30,957 nt of DNA from an uncultured Fibrobacter sp. (GCA_937891805.1 CALATK010000302.1:1-30957); one strand, 5' to 3'; numbered from the stretch's first letter, positions 1 to 8,630 are shown. Numbers and translations: made by a program. Notes: generated by a model from the letters alone, not told the origin.

Positions 1-378
1 AACCCGCAGGCCATAACGCATACCGTCATAACGTGCCAGATTTGATGATGCTTCGGCCGGGGCGATGATGTAGCAGCGCTTGCCGTTTGCATACTTGACA
101 AGAGCGATACGGGCGGAACGGTTCGGATCGTATTCCACGGTTTCAACCGTGCAGGGGATGCCTGCGAACTTGCGCTTGAAATCGATGATACGGTACAGCT
201 TCTTGTGACCACCACCGCGACGGCGGGAGGTGATTTCACCTGCGTTGTTGCGGCCGGAGCTGCTCTTGATACCTTCGGTAAGAGGCTTGTACGGCTTGGC
301 AGCGGTGATTTCCTTGCGGTCACCAATCTGCTTGTAACGCAGAGTCGGGGTAAGCGGGCGATAAGATTTCAGACCCAT
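1..378 (-). CDS. rplB: 50S ribosomal protein L2, partial (C-terminal part cut off by window edge)
   Basis: L2 is a primary 23S rRNA-binding protein of the large subunit needed for subunit joining and the peptidyl-transferase centre. The reverse strand from the ATG at 376-378 reads [16 protein letters not shown], the typical L2 beginning, followed by a basic [12 protein letters not shown] stretch and the [12 protein letters not shown] segment characteristic of the family. The frame is open to base 1, giving 126 codons of a protein that is usually about 275 residues, so the catalytically important C-terminal half lies outside. A Shine-Dalgarno AAGGAG lies inside the end of rplW, whose stop codon is only two bases upstream of this start, so the two genes are translationally close. 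It is the last visible gene of the S10 operon. Confidence 0.97.
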   Translation of the reverse strand, partial: MGLKSYRPLTPTLRYKQIGDRKEITAAKPYKPLTEGIKSSSGRNNAGEITSRRRGGGHKKLYRIIDFKRKFAGIPCTVETVEYDPNRSARIALVKYANGKRCYIIAPAEASSNLARYDGMRYGLRV

Positions 379-380
379 GA

Positions 381-683
381 TTATACTCCTTCGAACTCGG
401 CAATCTTTTGCCCGGCCTTAAGTGTGATGTAGGCCTTCTTCCAGTTGGGTTTCTTGCCAGCGACCATGCGGACGCGCTTGATCTTGCCGCGGTTGATGAG
501 GGTGTTGACAGAGTCAACCTTCACATCGAAACGCTTTTCGATAGCGGCCTTGATTTCGTCCTTGGTGGCCTTCATGGCGACTTTGAAAACGTACTTGTGC
601 ACATCCTTGCGAGCGTCCACCATGTTCTTGGTAGATTCTTCGGTAATGTGAGGTGCTACGAGAATTTCGTGAAGTTCTTTCAT
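381..683 (-). CDS. rplW: 50S ribosomal protein L23
   Basis: L23 binds domain III of 23S rRNA at the exit of the peptide tunnel, where trigger factor and SRP dock. The 100-residue product begins [17 protein letters not shown] and contains the usual [24 protein letters not shown] core (here around residues 30-55) and a C-terminal KAYITL strand. Length matches the family. Its ATG shares one base with the rplD stop codon (TAATG), a sign of coupled translation in the S10 operon. Nothing unusual is seen. Confidence 0.97.
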   Translation of the reverse strand: MKELHEILVAPHITEESTKNMVDARKDVHKYVFKVAMKATKDEIKAAIEKRFDVKVDSVNTLINRGKIKRVRMVAGKKPNWKKAYITLKAGQKIAEFEGV

Positions 684-1303
684 TAGCGGCCTCCTTCAAG
701 TTCGTTCAAAGCGGCTTGAGAAACAACAACATTGTTTGCGCGGATGATGTCGTAGGTGTTCACGTCTTCGACGCGAGCGCAACGGCACCAAGGGATGTTG
801 TTGGAAGAAAGGTACAGGTTCGTGTCAGCGCCGCTCGTGATGAAGAGCACGTTGCGCTGTTCGATACCGGACTTGGCGAGAACAGAGAGGAGGTCCTTGG
901 TCTTCGGGGCATTGAAGCTAAGAGCTTCGAACACGAAGAACTTGCCTTCTTGAGCCTTGGTAGCCAGGGCGGAGTGGAAAGCGATCTTCTTGACCTTCTT
1001 GTTCACCTTTTCAAAGTAGTCGTGGGACTTGGGACCGTGAGCCTTGGCACCGCGAACCCACACAGCGGAGGTGTTCTGACCGGAGCGGGCGCGACCCGTG
1101 CCCTTCTGCTTCCAGGGCTTCTGGCCACCACCGCTGACCGAGGACTTGTTCTTGGTCTGGGCAGTACCCTGACGGGCGTTGTTCAGAATAGCCTTGATGT
1201 GCAGATACATGCAGACCTTGTTGACTTCTTCATCGAACAAAGCCGGGAGCTGAATATCGTTTTTGAAATCGCCAGTTGCGGCGAAGAGCTTTGCAGTTGC
1301 CAT
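683..1303 (-). CDS. rplD: 50S ribosomal protein L4
   Basis: L4 is an early-assembling large-subunit protein whose extended loop lines the peptide exit tunnel. The 206-residue product has the L4 hallmark loop around residues 45-75 (GGGQKPWKQKGTGRARSGQ) that reaches the tunnel. The gene overlaps its neighbours by one base at each end: TAATG with rplC upstream and TAATG with rplW downstream. In enterobacteria L4 also represses its own operon through the S10 leader; no equivalent leader can be claimed here because the upstream gene is tuf, directly joined to rpsJ. Confidence 0.97.
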   Translation of the reverse strand: MATAKLFAATGDFKNDIQLPALFDEEVNKVCMYLHIKAILNNARQGTAQTKNKSSVSGGGQKPWKQKGTGRARSGQNTSAVWVRGAKAHGPKSHDYFEKVNKKVKKIAFHSALATKAQEGKFFVFEALSFNAPKTKDLLSVLAKSGIEQRNVLFITSGADTNLYLSSNNIPWCRCARVEDVNTYDIIRANNVVVSQAALNELEGGR

Positions 1304-1920
1304 TAGTCTTTCCTCACCACGATGATGCTGTTCTTTGCACCGGGGACAGCGCCACGGACAAAGATCAGGTTGCGGTCGCCGTCGACTTTGACGACCTGGA
1401 GGTGCTTGACGGTCACTTTCTTGTTACCGTATTGACCAGGCATGCGCTTGCCCGGGAACACGCGACCCGGATAGGAGTGAGCGGAGGTGCCGCCCGGTTC
1501 GCGCATATTGTGCGTACCGTGAGAACGGGGACCGCTGTGGAATCCGTGGCGCTTGATGGCACCAGAGAAACCGTGACCCTTGGAAATGCCGGAGACGTTC
1601 ACCATCTTTGCGTCGGCGAAGTCTGCAGCCCCGAATTCCTTGCCTACCGGCCAGGCTTCGAGATCGGCAACATCAAATTCGGCGAGGTGCTCGCGAACAG
1701 CGACATCGGCCTTCTTGAAGTGGCCGATTTCAGCCTTGTTGGCGCGATGTTCTTTCTTGAGACCAAAACCGATCTGGACGGCAGTGTAACCATCCTTTTC
1801 TTCTGTCTTGTGGCAAACGACCACACACGGACCGGCTTCGAGAACCGTTACAGGAACGCATTCGCCCTGTTCCGTGAACACTTGGGTCATTCCCAACTTC
1901 TTTGCGAGAATACCATTCAT
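1303..1920 (-). CDS. rplC: 50S ribosomal protein L3
   Basis: L3 is one of the two initiators of large-subunit assembly and reaches the peptidyl-transferase centre. The 205-residue product starts MNGILAKKLGMTQVF, a typical bacterial L3 beginning, and carries the conserved central segment with HGFSGAIKRHGF and SHGTHNMREPGGTSAH, then PGKRMPGQYGNKKVT. The Gln in the MPGQYG motif is the residue methylated by PrmB in bacteria that have that enzyme. It starts five bases after the rpsJ stop codon and overlaps rplD by one base. Confidence 0.97.
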   Translation of the reverse strand: MNGILAKKLGMTQVFTEQGECVPVTVLEAGPCVVVCHKTEEKDGYTAVQIGFGLKKEHRANKAEIGHFKKADVAVREHLAEFDVADLEAWPVGKEFGAADFADAKMVNVSGISKGHGFSGAIKRHGFHSGPRSHGTHNMREPGGTSAHSYPGRVFPGKRMPGQYGNKKVTVKHLQVVKVDGDRNLIFVRGAVPGAKNSIIVVRKD

Positions 1921-1925
1921 TGTTA

Positions 1926-2234
1926 TTAGACCTTAATATCGACCTCGACACCAGCCGGCAAGTCAAGTTTCATGAGGGAATCTACAGTTTGAGGAGTAGC
2001 ATCGATGATGTCGATGAGACGCTTGTGAGTCCTGGATTCAAACTGTTCACGAGAAGTCTTGTCAATATGCGGAGAGCGGAGCACCGTATATTTCTGGACT
2101 TTCGTCGGGAGGGGAATGGGGCCCGCGATACGGGCGCCCGTCTGCTTAGCTGTATTCACAATGTCTTGAGCAGAGCGGTCGATCATACGATGATCGAAGC
2201 TCTTCAAGCGAATACGAATGCGTTCACCAGCCAT
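1926..2234 (-). CDS. rpsJ: 30S ribosomal protein S10
   Basis: S10 (NusE) is a small-subunit head protein that also binds NusB and NusG during transcription antitermination. The 102-residue product has the characteristic [14 protein letters not shown] opening, a central [19 protein letters not shown] segment and a HKRLIDI segment. It lies nine bases after tuf, so tuf and the S10 operon probably share a transcript, the arrangement that joins the str and S10 clusters in many bacteria. Confidence 0.97.
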   Translation of the reverse strand: MAGERIRIRLKSFDHRMIDRSAQDIVNTAKQTGARIAGPIPLPTKVQKYTVLRSPHIDKTSREQFESRTHKRLIDIIDATPQTVDSLMKLDLPAGVEVDIKV

Positions 2235-2243
2235 GATATTTCC

Positions 2244-3428
2244 TTACTTGATGATTTCGGTTACGGAGCCAGCACCAACGGTACGGCCACCTTCACGGAT
2301 AGCGAAGCGGAGCTGCTTTTCCATGGCGATGGGGGCGATCAGGTTCACGTGGATGGTAACGGTGTCACCCGGGGTAACCATCTCGACACCTTCAGGGAGC
2401 TGGATGGTGCCGGTCACGTCGGTGGTGCGGAAGTAGAACTGAGGACGGTAGCCGTTCATGAACGGGGTGTGGCGGCCGCCTTCGTCCTTGGTCAGAACGT
2501 AGATTTCTGCCTTGAACTCGGTGTGCGGGGTCACGGACTTCGGGGCGGCGAGAACCTGGCCGCGGCTGATGTCCTTCTTTTCGGCGCCGCGGAGGAGCAG
2601 GCCAACGTTGTCGCCCGCCTGGGCGTCGTCCAAAAGCTTGCGGAACATTTCCACGCCGGTCACCACGTATTCGGTGGTCTCACCGAGGCCCACGCGTTCA
2701 ACCTTGTCGTTCAGGTGAACGACGCCGCGTTCGATACGGCCGGTAGCGACGGTGCCGCGGCCGGTGATGGTGAACACGTCCTCAATAGGCATGAGGAAGG
2801 GCTTGTCGGTCTCGCGCTGCGGCAGCGGGATGTAGGTGTCGCAGGCGTCCATGAGTTCCATGATCTTGTCCTGGTAGGCGGCGTCGCCTTCCAGGGCCTT
2901 GAGGGCGGAACCGCGGATGATCGGGGTGTTGTCGCCGTCAAATTCGTACTTGGACAGGAGGTCGCGGACTTCCATTTCCACGAGGTCCAGGAGTTCGGGG
3001 TCGTCCACCATGTCGACCTTGTTCATGAACACGACGATCTTGGGCACGCCAACCTGGTGGGCGAGCAGGATGTGTTCACGGGTCTGCGGCATGGGGCCGT
3101 CGGTAGAAGCGACCACGAGGATGGCGCCGTCCATCTGGGCGGCACCGGTCACCATGTTCTTGACGTAGTCGGCGTGCCCCGGGCAGTCGACGTGTGCGTA
3201 GTGGCGGTTGGCGGTGGTGTATTCCACGTGGGAGGTGTTGATCGTGATGCCGCGGGCCTTCTCTTCGGGAGCGTTGTCGATTTCGTCGAAACGCTTGGCG
3301 GCGGCCAGACCGCGGGCTGCGAGGGTCGTGCAGATTGCGGCGGTCAGGGTGGTCTTGCCGTGGTCAACGTGGCCGATGGTGCCGATGTTGCAGTGCGGCT
3401 TGCTTCTATCAAAATGTTCTTTTGCCAT
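2244..3428 (-). CDS. tuf: Elongation factor Tu
   Basis: EF-Tu is the GTPase that delivers aminoacyl-tRNA to the ribosomal A site. The 394-residue product has all G motifs: GHVDHGKT (P loop, residues 18-25), the switch [15 protein letters not shown] (G3) and NKVD (G4), followed by the two beta-barrel domains ending in the usual [13 protein letters not shown]. The start ATG follows GAGGAA at a good distance. It heads the tuf-rpsJ-rplC-rplD-rplW-rplB transcript. The reverse complement also holds a long open frame (1902-3686, plus), which is a by-product of strong codon bias. Confidence 0.98.
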   Translation of the reverse strand: MAKEHFDRSKPHCNIGTIGHVDHGKTTLTAAICTTLAARGLAAAKRFDEIDNAPEEKARGITINTSHVEYTTANRHYAHVDCPGHADYVKNMVTGAAQMDGAILVVASTDGPMPQTREHILLAHQVGVPKIVVFMNKVDMVDDPELLDLVEMEVRDLLSKYEFDGDNTPIIRGSALKALEGDAAYQDKIMELMDACDTYIPLPQRETDKPFLMPIEDVFTITGRGTVATGRIERGVVHLNDKVERVGLGETTEYVVTGVEMFRKLLDDAQAGDNVGLLLRGAEKKDISRGQVLAAPKSVTPHTEFKAEIYVLTKDEGGRHTPFMNGYRPQFYFRTTDVTGTIQLPEGVEMVTPGDTVTIHVNLIAPIAMEKQLRFAIREGGRTVGAGSVTEIIK

Positions 3429-3537
3429 TTTATTCCTCTTCTTCAGCAGAAGGTTTATCGCTTCAAGTCAAGAAGCCACAAGGACTTCCGTTACTTCGGA
3501 GAGCATAGGAAGCGGTACTCGCCGAAATTGAGCCACA

Positions 3538-3565
3538 AATTTAGTAAATCAAGAAATAATTGCAA
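3538..3565 (-). promoter_or_regulatory. Candidate promoter for the tuf-S10 transcript
   Basis: On the minus strand a TTGCAA box (3560-3565) is followed after 16 bases by TAAATT (3538-3543), giving a leader of roughly 100 bases before the tuf ATG. Each hexamer matches the sigma-70 consensus at about four of six positions. This is the best match in the upstream region, but the DNA is AT-rich and chance matches are common. Confidence 0.35.
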
Positions 3566-3796
3566 GCATTTTTCTTTGATTTTTTGCAAAAACGGGGAAT
3601 TTTGGGGTTCGAGACCCACGGTCCTTACTGTAATGGGCGTCAATATTATTCACAAAGGGGTAGTAAGCAAAAAATGGCGAATTTAATAAGAAAAAGGCAA
3701 ATTTTGATTCGCCAGGACCTAAATCCAACAACTTATCAACACATATTAAACTTATGGTTGTGAACAAGGCGGCAGATGTGAATTGACGACGAAAAA

Positions 3797-3836
3797 TTTG
3801 TAAAAAGTTATTTACAAAGTGAAAATTTTACAAAGT
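3797..3836. repeat. Inverted repeat plus direct repeat upstream of the cellulase gene
   Basis: TTTGTAAA (3797-3804) and TTTACAAA (3811-3818) form a perfect 8-base inverted repeat with a 6-base spacer. The right arm TTTACAAAGT (3811-3820) recurs 16 bases later at 3827-3836 as a direct repeat. Its position about 110 bases upstream of the cellulase start would suit a regulator-binding site, but function is inferred only from symmetry. Confidence 0.5.
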
Positions 3837-3944
3837 TTACATTTAAGCTTGCATAAAAAACTTTTTTCAATCCCTGGTATTCAAAACAATCACCTACATA
3901 ACTATCTTGTTATCAGGGATGGGGAAACCTAAAGGAAGTGTTTT

Positions 3945-5345
3945 ATGCGTACTGCTTTTTTTGGCGGACTCATTTTAATTTCTGGTCTTGCACTCTTGGG
4001 AGGGTGCAGCAGCGACTCCCCCTCGCCCGTCACGACCTGCGTTGACTCTTGTGCCGAAAATCAAGAAATCGCCGAATTCGTGGTGACCAACAATTGTTAC
4101 TGGCTGCCCAGCGATCAGAACATTCTTAACCAGGACTACCTCATTTACATTGACGGCAAGGTCACCGACACCAAGGGGAACGAAATCGGGACCTTTGACA
4201 GCGCTACAGGAACCATGACCCTGAACGACGGGACCACTGTCGAAAATATTGACCTAAGCGCCTTGACCGAACTCACTCCCCAGAAAGTGGAGCAGGCCAA
4301 GGAAGATGTGCAGAGCGCCGCTTCTACCCAGAGCTCCCCCTCTTCTGAAGGAAGCTCCACCGGAGGGAACGACAACAACTCAAGCAGCAGTGAAAGCCAA
4401 GGTACAAATAACAACGAAACTAACACAAGCTCCTCTACCGAGGAATCCAGCAGTTCTTTTGGAAAGGTTCAAGGTGGTGTCGCCGACCCGACAGGTTACC
4501 CTGTAGCCTCTTACAGCAATTTGCTCGTTTCTCACGGCAGCGGGAACGGATGGAACTCCCGTTACTGGGACGCCTGCAAGCCCCACTGCGCCTGGTCGGA
4601 AAAAGTGGACGCAAACGCCAATCCGTACCAAATCGCCAGAAACTGCAGCATTCAAGACGAAGAAATTCCCGCTTTCACCAAGAGCCCGGACGGAACCTGG
4701 ATTAAAGGAACCGTTAGTGCCTGCGACGAAGGCGGCGTTGCCTTTGCCTGCACTGACATGATTCCCGTAGCCGTAAACGACACCCTGGCATACGCCTTTG
4801 TCGCCGGGCCACCTACCCAAGGTTGCGGGAAATGCTACCACTTTCAGTACGACGGCCATTTCCATAATGAAGGCGATTACAACAAACCCAAGGAAACACA
4901 CAAAGCTTTGGCCGGGAAACACATTATCGCCATGGCCTCCAATATCGGACATGACGTGGATGGCGGTACCACCCAGTTCGACCTGATGGTACCTGGTGGT
5001 GGAGTAGGAGCTTTTGACGCCCTGTCACGACAAACCGGATTTGATATGCGCAATGGCATCGAGGGGTACGGTGGATTCCTAACCAACTGCCAGAGAGAAA
5101 TCGGCACCGACGCCTCCCTTGAAGCTTACCAATCCTGCGTCAAAGGCTATTGTTCCCGCGCTTTCTCTAGCATACCCAACCTACTCCAGGGTTGCAACTG
5201 GTTTGCCGACTGGTTTATGGCGGCAGACAACCCCAACTTCTATTGGGAAGAAGTGGAATGCCCGCAATACCTGGTGGACAAGTACGTCTCTACAATCAAC
5301 ACCAGCCCAAGACTTGCAGACGCACCCAATTACCAGAACTTCTAA
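3945..5345 (+). CDS. Glycoside hydrolase family 45 endoglucanase, predicted lipoprotein
   Basis: Predicted endo-beta-1,4-glucanase that cleaves cellulose with inversion. The 466-residue product has a lipoprotein signal ending LLGGC (lipidated Cys21), a small unassigned N-terminal region (about 22-125), a Ser/Asn/Thr-rich linker (about 128-170) and a C-terminal GH45 domain (about 195-455). The domain shows RYWDACKPHCAW near its start, where Asp209 matches the catalytic base of fungal Cel45, and TTQFDLMVPGGGVGAFD, where Asp346 matches the catalytic acid; GCNWFADWF..ADNP near the end is also typical. It stands alone, with its own ribosome site and a terminator at 5379. Lipidation suggests anchoring in the outer membrane, fitting the contact-dependent cellulose degradation of Fibrobacter. 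Family assignment is firm; surface location is inferred. Confidence 0.92.
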   Translation: MRTAFFGGLILISGLALLGGCSSDSPSPVTTCVDSCAENQEIAEFVVTNNCYWLPSDQNILNQDYLIYIDGKVTDTKGNEIGTFDSATGTMTLNDGTTVENIDLSALTELTPQKVEQAKEDVQSAASTQSSPSSEGSSTGGNDNNSSSSESQGTNNNETNTSSSTEESSSSFGKVQGGVADPTGYPVASYSNLLVSHGSGNGWNSRYWDACKPHCAWSEKVDANANPYQIARNCSIQDEEIPAFTKSPDGTWIKGTVSACDEGGVAFACTDMIPVAVNDTLAYAFVAGPPTQGCGKCYHFQYDGHFHNEGDYNKPKETHKALAGKHIIAMASNIGHDVDGGTTQFDLMVPGGGVGAFDALSRQTGFDMRNGIEGYGGFLTNCQREIGTDASLEAYQSCVKGYCSRAFSSIPNLLQGCNWFADWFMAADNPNFYWEEVECPQYLVDKYVSTINTSPRLADAPNYQNF

Positions 5346-5378
5346 TTACCTGAATTTAATAGACAAACTTAGCAGACA

Positions 5379-5409
5379 AGCCTGGGACCAAATCCCCGGG
5401 CTTTTTTTG
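5379..5409 (+). terminator. Intrinsic terminator of the cellulase gene
   Basis: AAGCCTGGG (5379-5387) and CCCGGGCTT (5395-5403) pair with one G-U over nine positions, with a 7-base loop, followed directly by a run of T up to 5408. It lies 34 bases after the GH45 stop codon. There is no T-run on the other strand, so it does not serve the convergent murJ gene. Confidence 0.88.
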
Positions 5410-5420
5410 TATTGCCTGAC

Positions 5421-7010
5421 TTAAGCAAGATGGAGCTTGCGGAGGATCTTCCCAAGAAGTTCGTTCAGAATATCCTTGGCGTCCTTGCTGCCGAGATAGC
5501 GCTGGATAATGAGCGTGAGCACGAGTAACAAGACCCCGGCGGCACAGCTGTAGGCCACGAGAACGATAAGGTTTGCGCTACGAACAAAACTGCCGGAGAC
5601 ATGGTCCAACCCAACCGCCACCCCTATCATGATAGCGAAGGTAAACAACGCCCGAAGCATATTCATAAGGGCCGCCCCCATGCCGTCGGTGCCGTTCTTT
5701 TTCGCCCACATCAAGATCATGGCGAGCACCTGGAGTATAGCGCCTGTCGCGCCGATAATGGGAACGCTCCTGATGCCAAGCCCTAGCTCGGGAGCGCCCA
5801 GCACGATGTAGGCCGGAATGGTAGCGGCAAAGATGCCCGTGTTGAGAAGCGTGGGCACCCACATGCGTTCGCAGGCATAGAAACTGCGGACCAGCACCGC
5901 CTGGAGGCAAAGCCCGAGGCTCACGGGCAAGTACCAGCGGAGGATTTCGGCAATGGCTTCGGTCGTTTCGCGATGGAAAGCGCCACGTTCAAAGAGGATA
6001 CGCACCGCAGGAAAACTGAGGGCCCACACGGCGACCACCGCCGGAATCAAGATGCAGAACATGCGGGAAAGGCTTTTCCAGATTTTCTGGTTCAGGCTCA
6101 CAAAGTCCCCCTCTTTGACTAGGCGGGCCATGTCGGGATAACTAGTGACAGAAACAGAGAAGCCGAACACCGCCACCAGCGTGTACATGACACGGTAGGC
6201 GTAGTTGAGGCTGGAAATACCTTCGGGGCCGAAATTCGCGCCGAAGCTACGGATGATAAATTCCAGGCCGAACATGGAACCTACGCCAAGGGACATGGGG
6301 AGCATCATCTTGAAATAGCGCACGATGTCCGGGTGAGTAGGCTGGACGATAAATTCGTAACGCACACCGCCAATCCGGGCACCGAATATTTGCAGTGCAA
6401 AAAAGCCGATAAAGGCGCCCACCGGTACACCCCAGGCGAACCCCTCTAGGCCGAAATCCGTGCCAGTGTACTTACTGAGCGCAATTCCAGCAGCACCTCC
6501 GCCCACAATGGCCACGTTATAAATTAATCCCGTGAGAGAGGGCACCAGGAACTGCTTGCGGGTATGCTGCACCGCCACCAGGATACTCCCCACAAAAATG
6601 AAAATCTGGCCAGGCAAGATGATACGGCCGTAGTAGGTGGCGCGCTCGATAAGTTCCGGCGTAGCGCCATCGACGGTCAACAACTGCAAAAGCTCCTTCA
6701 TCCAGATGAAGGCGGGAACTACGAGGATGAGCAACGCTATTCCAAAAGTGTTCAGCACGTTGCTGAAAAATTTCCAGCCCCCCCTCTCGTCGCCGGCCAC
6801 CTTGTAGCCCGTAAAAATCGGGATGAAGATAATGGACAGGAATCCGGTACTTACCACATGGTTCAAGATGTCCGGAACCATGAAAGCCAGGTCCAAGGCG
6901 TTCTTCTCTAGGGACACACCCGCCGCATGGGCCAGGAGCATCTCACGGAAAATCCCGAGGACGCGGCTCAGGAGCATGGATACGGCAACGATGATGGCGG
7001 CTTTGTTCAT
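5421..7010 (-). CDS. murJ: Lipid II flippase MurJ (MviN family)
   Basis: MurJ moves lipid II, the peptidoglycan precursor, across the inner membrane. The 529-residue product begins MNKAAIIVAVSMLLSRVLGIFREMLLAHAAG in pieces typical of MviN, including the conserved SRVLGxxRE motif of the first helix. About 14 hydrophobic helices run through the length, as expected for the MOP exporter superfamily. The ATG is not preceded by a Shine-Dalgarno sequence: the bases immediately upstream are the last unit of a seven-base repeat array (7011-7108). It follows the LpxL-like gene in the same direction with that array in between, so two envelope genes may be co-transcribed. Confidence 0.95.
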   Translation of the reverse strand: MNKAAIIVAVSMLLSRVLGIFREMLLAHAAGVSLEKNALDLAFMVPDILNHVVSTGFLSIIFIPIFTGYKVAGDERGGWKFFSNVLNTFGIALLILVVPAFIWMKELLQLLTVDGATPELIERATYYGRIILPGQIFIFVGSILVAVQHTRKQFLVPSLTGLIYNVAIVGGGAAGIALSKYTGTDFGLEGFAWGVPVGAFIGFFALQIFGARIGGVRYEFIVQPTHPDIVRYFKMMLPMSLGVGSMFGLEFIIRSFGANFGPEGISSLNYAYRVMYTLVAVFGFSVSVTSYPDMARLVKEGDFVSLNQKIWKSLSRMFCILIPAVVAVWALSFPAVRILFERGAFHRETTEAIAEILRWYLPVSLGLCLQAVLVRSFYACERMWVPTLLNTGIFAATIPAYIVLGAPELGLGIRSVPIIGATGAILQVLAMILMWAKKNGTDGMGAALMNMLRALFTFAIMIGVAVGLDHVSGSFVRSANLIVLVAYSCAAGVLLLVLTLIIQRYLGSKDAKDILNELLGKILRKLHLA

Positions 7011-7108
7011 TGGTTAGGGGTTAGGGGATAGGATCTAGGGGTTAGTGATTAGTGGTTAGTGGTTGGGATCTTGGGAGATGTGAAGTGTGGAATGTGGGGT
7101 GTGAAGTG
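7011..7108 (-). repeat. Fourteen-unit heptanucleotide array (array A) touching the murJ start codon
   Basis: Read on the minus strand, this stretch divides without interruption into 14 heptamers, every one beginning with C. The units nearest murJ are of the type CTAACCC, CTAGATC, CTATCCC; those nearest the upstream gene are CACTTCA, CACCCCA, CATTCCA, CATCTCC. The last unit ends at the base before the murJ ATG. On the plus strand the G runs at 7017, 7024, 7038, 7065 and 7073 could support a G-quadruplex. Related units occur at 10921-10962 and 15835-15890. Confidence 0.9.
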
Positions 7109-7117
7109 TTTGTTTTC

Positions 7118-8011
7118 TCATAAATTAGAAAGATGGGAAGGCGTCAGGGCGGCGCAACTGTAAATTTCTGGCGTTGTGCTGTAGAATCGCCGGTGGGTAA
7201 AGCTGTACCACAGGGCAGGCTCTTTTGCAACGCGGGATTCCAGCCAGCGGTTGAAGGCCCCGATGACGGTCTCCCCCTCCCCTACCCGAAGCTTTTCGGC
7301 ATGGATCCGTTTTGTCCTTAAGTCAGGTTCTTCAATCCAGCAGATATAAAGCGGTGTTTCAGGGCGATGTTTCAGCAGAAAATCCGGCAGGGGATTCATG
7401 TGGGCCGGAGCTCCTAAAAATGTGCCGGACTGGGCGCTGGGAATGCGGCTGTCCTGGTCAGCCAACAGGCAGAAAAGCCGCCCGTCTTGCAGCAGACGCA
7501 AAAACTCCCTCGGGGACTTGGCATTCACGGAATAGGTCTTGCCGCCTACGGCACGAATACGGTTTTCTAAAATCTTGTTAAGCCAGCCGGGTTTCACGGG
7601 AATATAACTTGCCGCAAGAGGAATACCGAGACAGCAAAGCCAAGGCCCCATGGCCTCGTAGTTCCCGTAATGGGCCGTCAAGAAAATGCCTCCCTTGCGC
7701 ATTTCTTGAAGCACGGTCTCGGAATCGGGAGCGATTTCGAAACGGAAACCGCCAAGGCTGTACGGGTAAGCGAGCAACTCACGAGGAAGCCTCTTGAATA
7801 GGGGAAAACAGAAAAGCAACTCCCCCACGTGCCGGGCCAGATTGCACAACAGCCGTTCGTAAAAGAACGGGAACTTAGTCCGAACCATTGCAGGATTCCA
7901 CGAACAAGCCACCTTGTAGTTCGCACAGACCGTGGAGTGTTTCCAGTTCAACAGGAGCAACGCCCCGAAAAGAACATAAGAAAAAAGCCGCGCGAGAAAG
8001 GTGTAAATCAT
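7118..8011 (-). CDS. LpxL/HtrB-like lipid A acyltransferase
   Basis: Predicted inner-membrane acyltransferase that adds a secondary acyl chain to lipid A or a related glycolipid. After an N-terminal hydrophobic segment the product shows GIFLTAHYGNYEAMG, which holds the H-x4-D/E catalytic motif (His and Glu), then LLADQD and SGTFLGAPA typical of the LPLAT family, and a C-terminal WYSFTHRRF resembling the HRRF end of LpxL. I chose the ATG at 8009-8011 (297 residues) because the protein then begins MIYTFLARLFSYVLF like LpxL proteins; a GTG at 8050 would add 13 residues and overlap the upstream gene. No strong ribosome site supports either. The upstream FISUMP gene and downstream murJ share its direction. 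Confidence 0.82.
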   Translation of the reverse strand: MIYTFLARLFSYVLFGALLLLNWKHSTVCANYKVACSWNPAMVRTKFPFFYERLLCNLARHVGELLFCFPLFKRLPRELLAYPYSLGGFRFEIAPDSETVLQEMRKGGIFLTAHYGNYEAMGPWLCCLGIPLAASYIPVKPGWLNKILENRIRAVGGKTYSVNAKSPREFLRLLQDGRLFCLLADQDSRIPSAQSGTFLGAPAHMNPLPDFLLKHRPETPLYICWIEEPDLRTKRIHAEKLRVGEGETVIGAFNRWLESRVAKEPALWYSFTHRRFYSTTPEIYSCAALTPSHLSNL

Positions 8012-8031
8012 GGTACGGTAAATATAGCCCT

Positions 8032-8628
8032 TTACGGTTTTTTGATGCACCGGACAGAGCGGAAATCACCTTTGCCAAAAGCGTTCAGGCCTGCGACCTT
8101 GCTGGAGAAATCCAGGAACAGGTAGTAGGCAAGTCCATCCAAGGTTTCGGTGGCACTCCAGAAATAGGCGTAACCGCCGATACCGTCGTAAGCACCGCCC
8201 TCGCCTTCATAAACGGCGCCGCGATAGCCGGCAGGGAGCGCCTTGAAGCCGAATGCGTCGGAGCCGTTCCCCTTCTTGAACCAACCGTCGGTGGCCTTGA
8301 GGGCATCACCCGCTTGAGACGAGCCGCCCACCCGCTCCATGAGCTTTGCAAAGTCCAGACTGTCGGGAAGCAGCCAACCCTCGGGGCAAATGTTTTGCGC
8401 AGCTTCCCAAGTGTAGAGCCGTCCGTATTTTTCGCAGTTGCGGCTATCTCCCTCGGGGCAGGCGCTGCCGTCGGATTCATAGTCCAGATTTTCGGCCATC
8501 CAGGTCTGCGAACCGATTTGCACGACATCGTAGGACTTGCCATCGCGGGAATCGGTGAAGGACTGACTGCAGGCCACGAGAATAACGACGAAAGCAACAA
8601 ACGCAAAGATTGGGAATATATGGTGCAT
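8032..8628 (-). CDS. FISUMP-domain lipoprotein
   Basis: Fibrobacter succinogenes major paralogous domain protein. The 198-residue product has a lipoprotein signal (Cys20 in VVILVAC) and then one FISUMP domain: DGKSYDVVQIGSQTWMAENL at about 29-48, YGRLYTWEAA, CPEGWLLPDS, AGYRG, FWSATE and a final FRSVRCIK. Such domains are abundant in Fibrobacter and in some Bacteroidetes, on secreted and surface proteins; the biochemical role is not established. The ATG at 8626-8628 has no ribosome site, and an imperfect inverted repeat lies just upstream (8631-8676). The gene is followed closely by the LpxL-like gene. The family match is clear; the function is unknown. Confidence 0.9.
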   Translation of the reverse strand: MHHIFPIFAFVAFVVILVACSQSFTDSRDGKSYDVVQIGSQTWMAENLDYESDGSACPEGDSRNCEKYGRLYTWEAAQNICPEGWLLPDSLDFAKLMERVGGSSQAGDALKATDGWFKKGNGSDAFGFKALPAGYRGAVYEGEGGAYDGIGGYAYFWSATETLDGLAYYLFLDFSSKVAGLNAFGKGDFRSVRCIKKP

Positions 8629-8630
8629 GC

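Larger units (their letters stand above)
3429..3944. other. 516-base divergent intergenic region between tuf and the cellulase gene
   Basis: This AT-rich stretch separates tuf (minus) from the GH45 gene (plus) and must hold both promoters. Apart from the tuf promoter candidate and the inverted/direct repeats at 3797-3836, no convincing gene or RNA is seen. Short open frames on both strands between 3549 and 3767 have no ribosome site and unremarkable composition. The GH45 ATG at 3945 is preceded by AAAGGAAG with good spacing. Confidence 0.6.

Noticed and set aside
3590..3640. GGTTCGAGACC, resembling a tRNA T-arm
   Set aside because: The stem does not extend to five pairs, and no acceptor, D or anticodon stems can be formed around it.
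1902..3686. A 594-codon open frame on the plus strand across tuf, rpsJ and the tuf leader
   Set aside because: It is antisense to confirmed tuf and rpsJ genes and arises from their codon bias; it continues into AT-rich noncoding DNA and has no ribosome site.
3549..3767. Short open frames on both strands in the tuf-cellulase spacer
   Set aside because: AT-rich noncoding composition, no ribosome site, no similarity to any family that I know.
3715..3780. TTATCAACA and a nearby TTATGGTTGTG as possible DnaA boxes
   Set aside because: Only one near match to TTATNCACA, no cluster and no dnaA or dnaN nearby, so no origin is supported.
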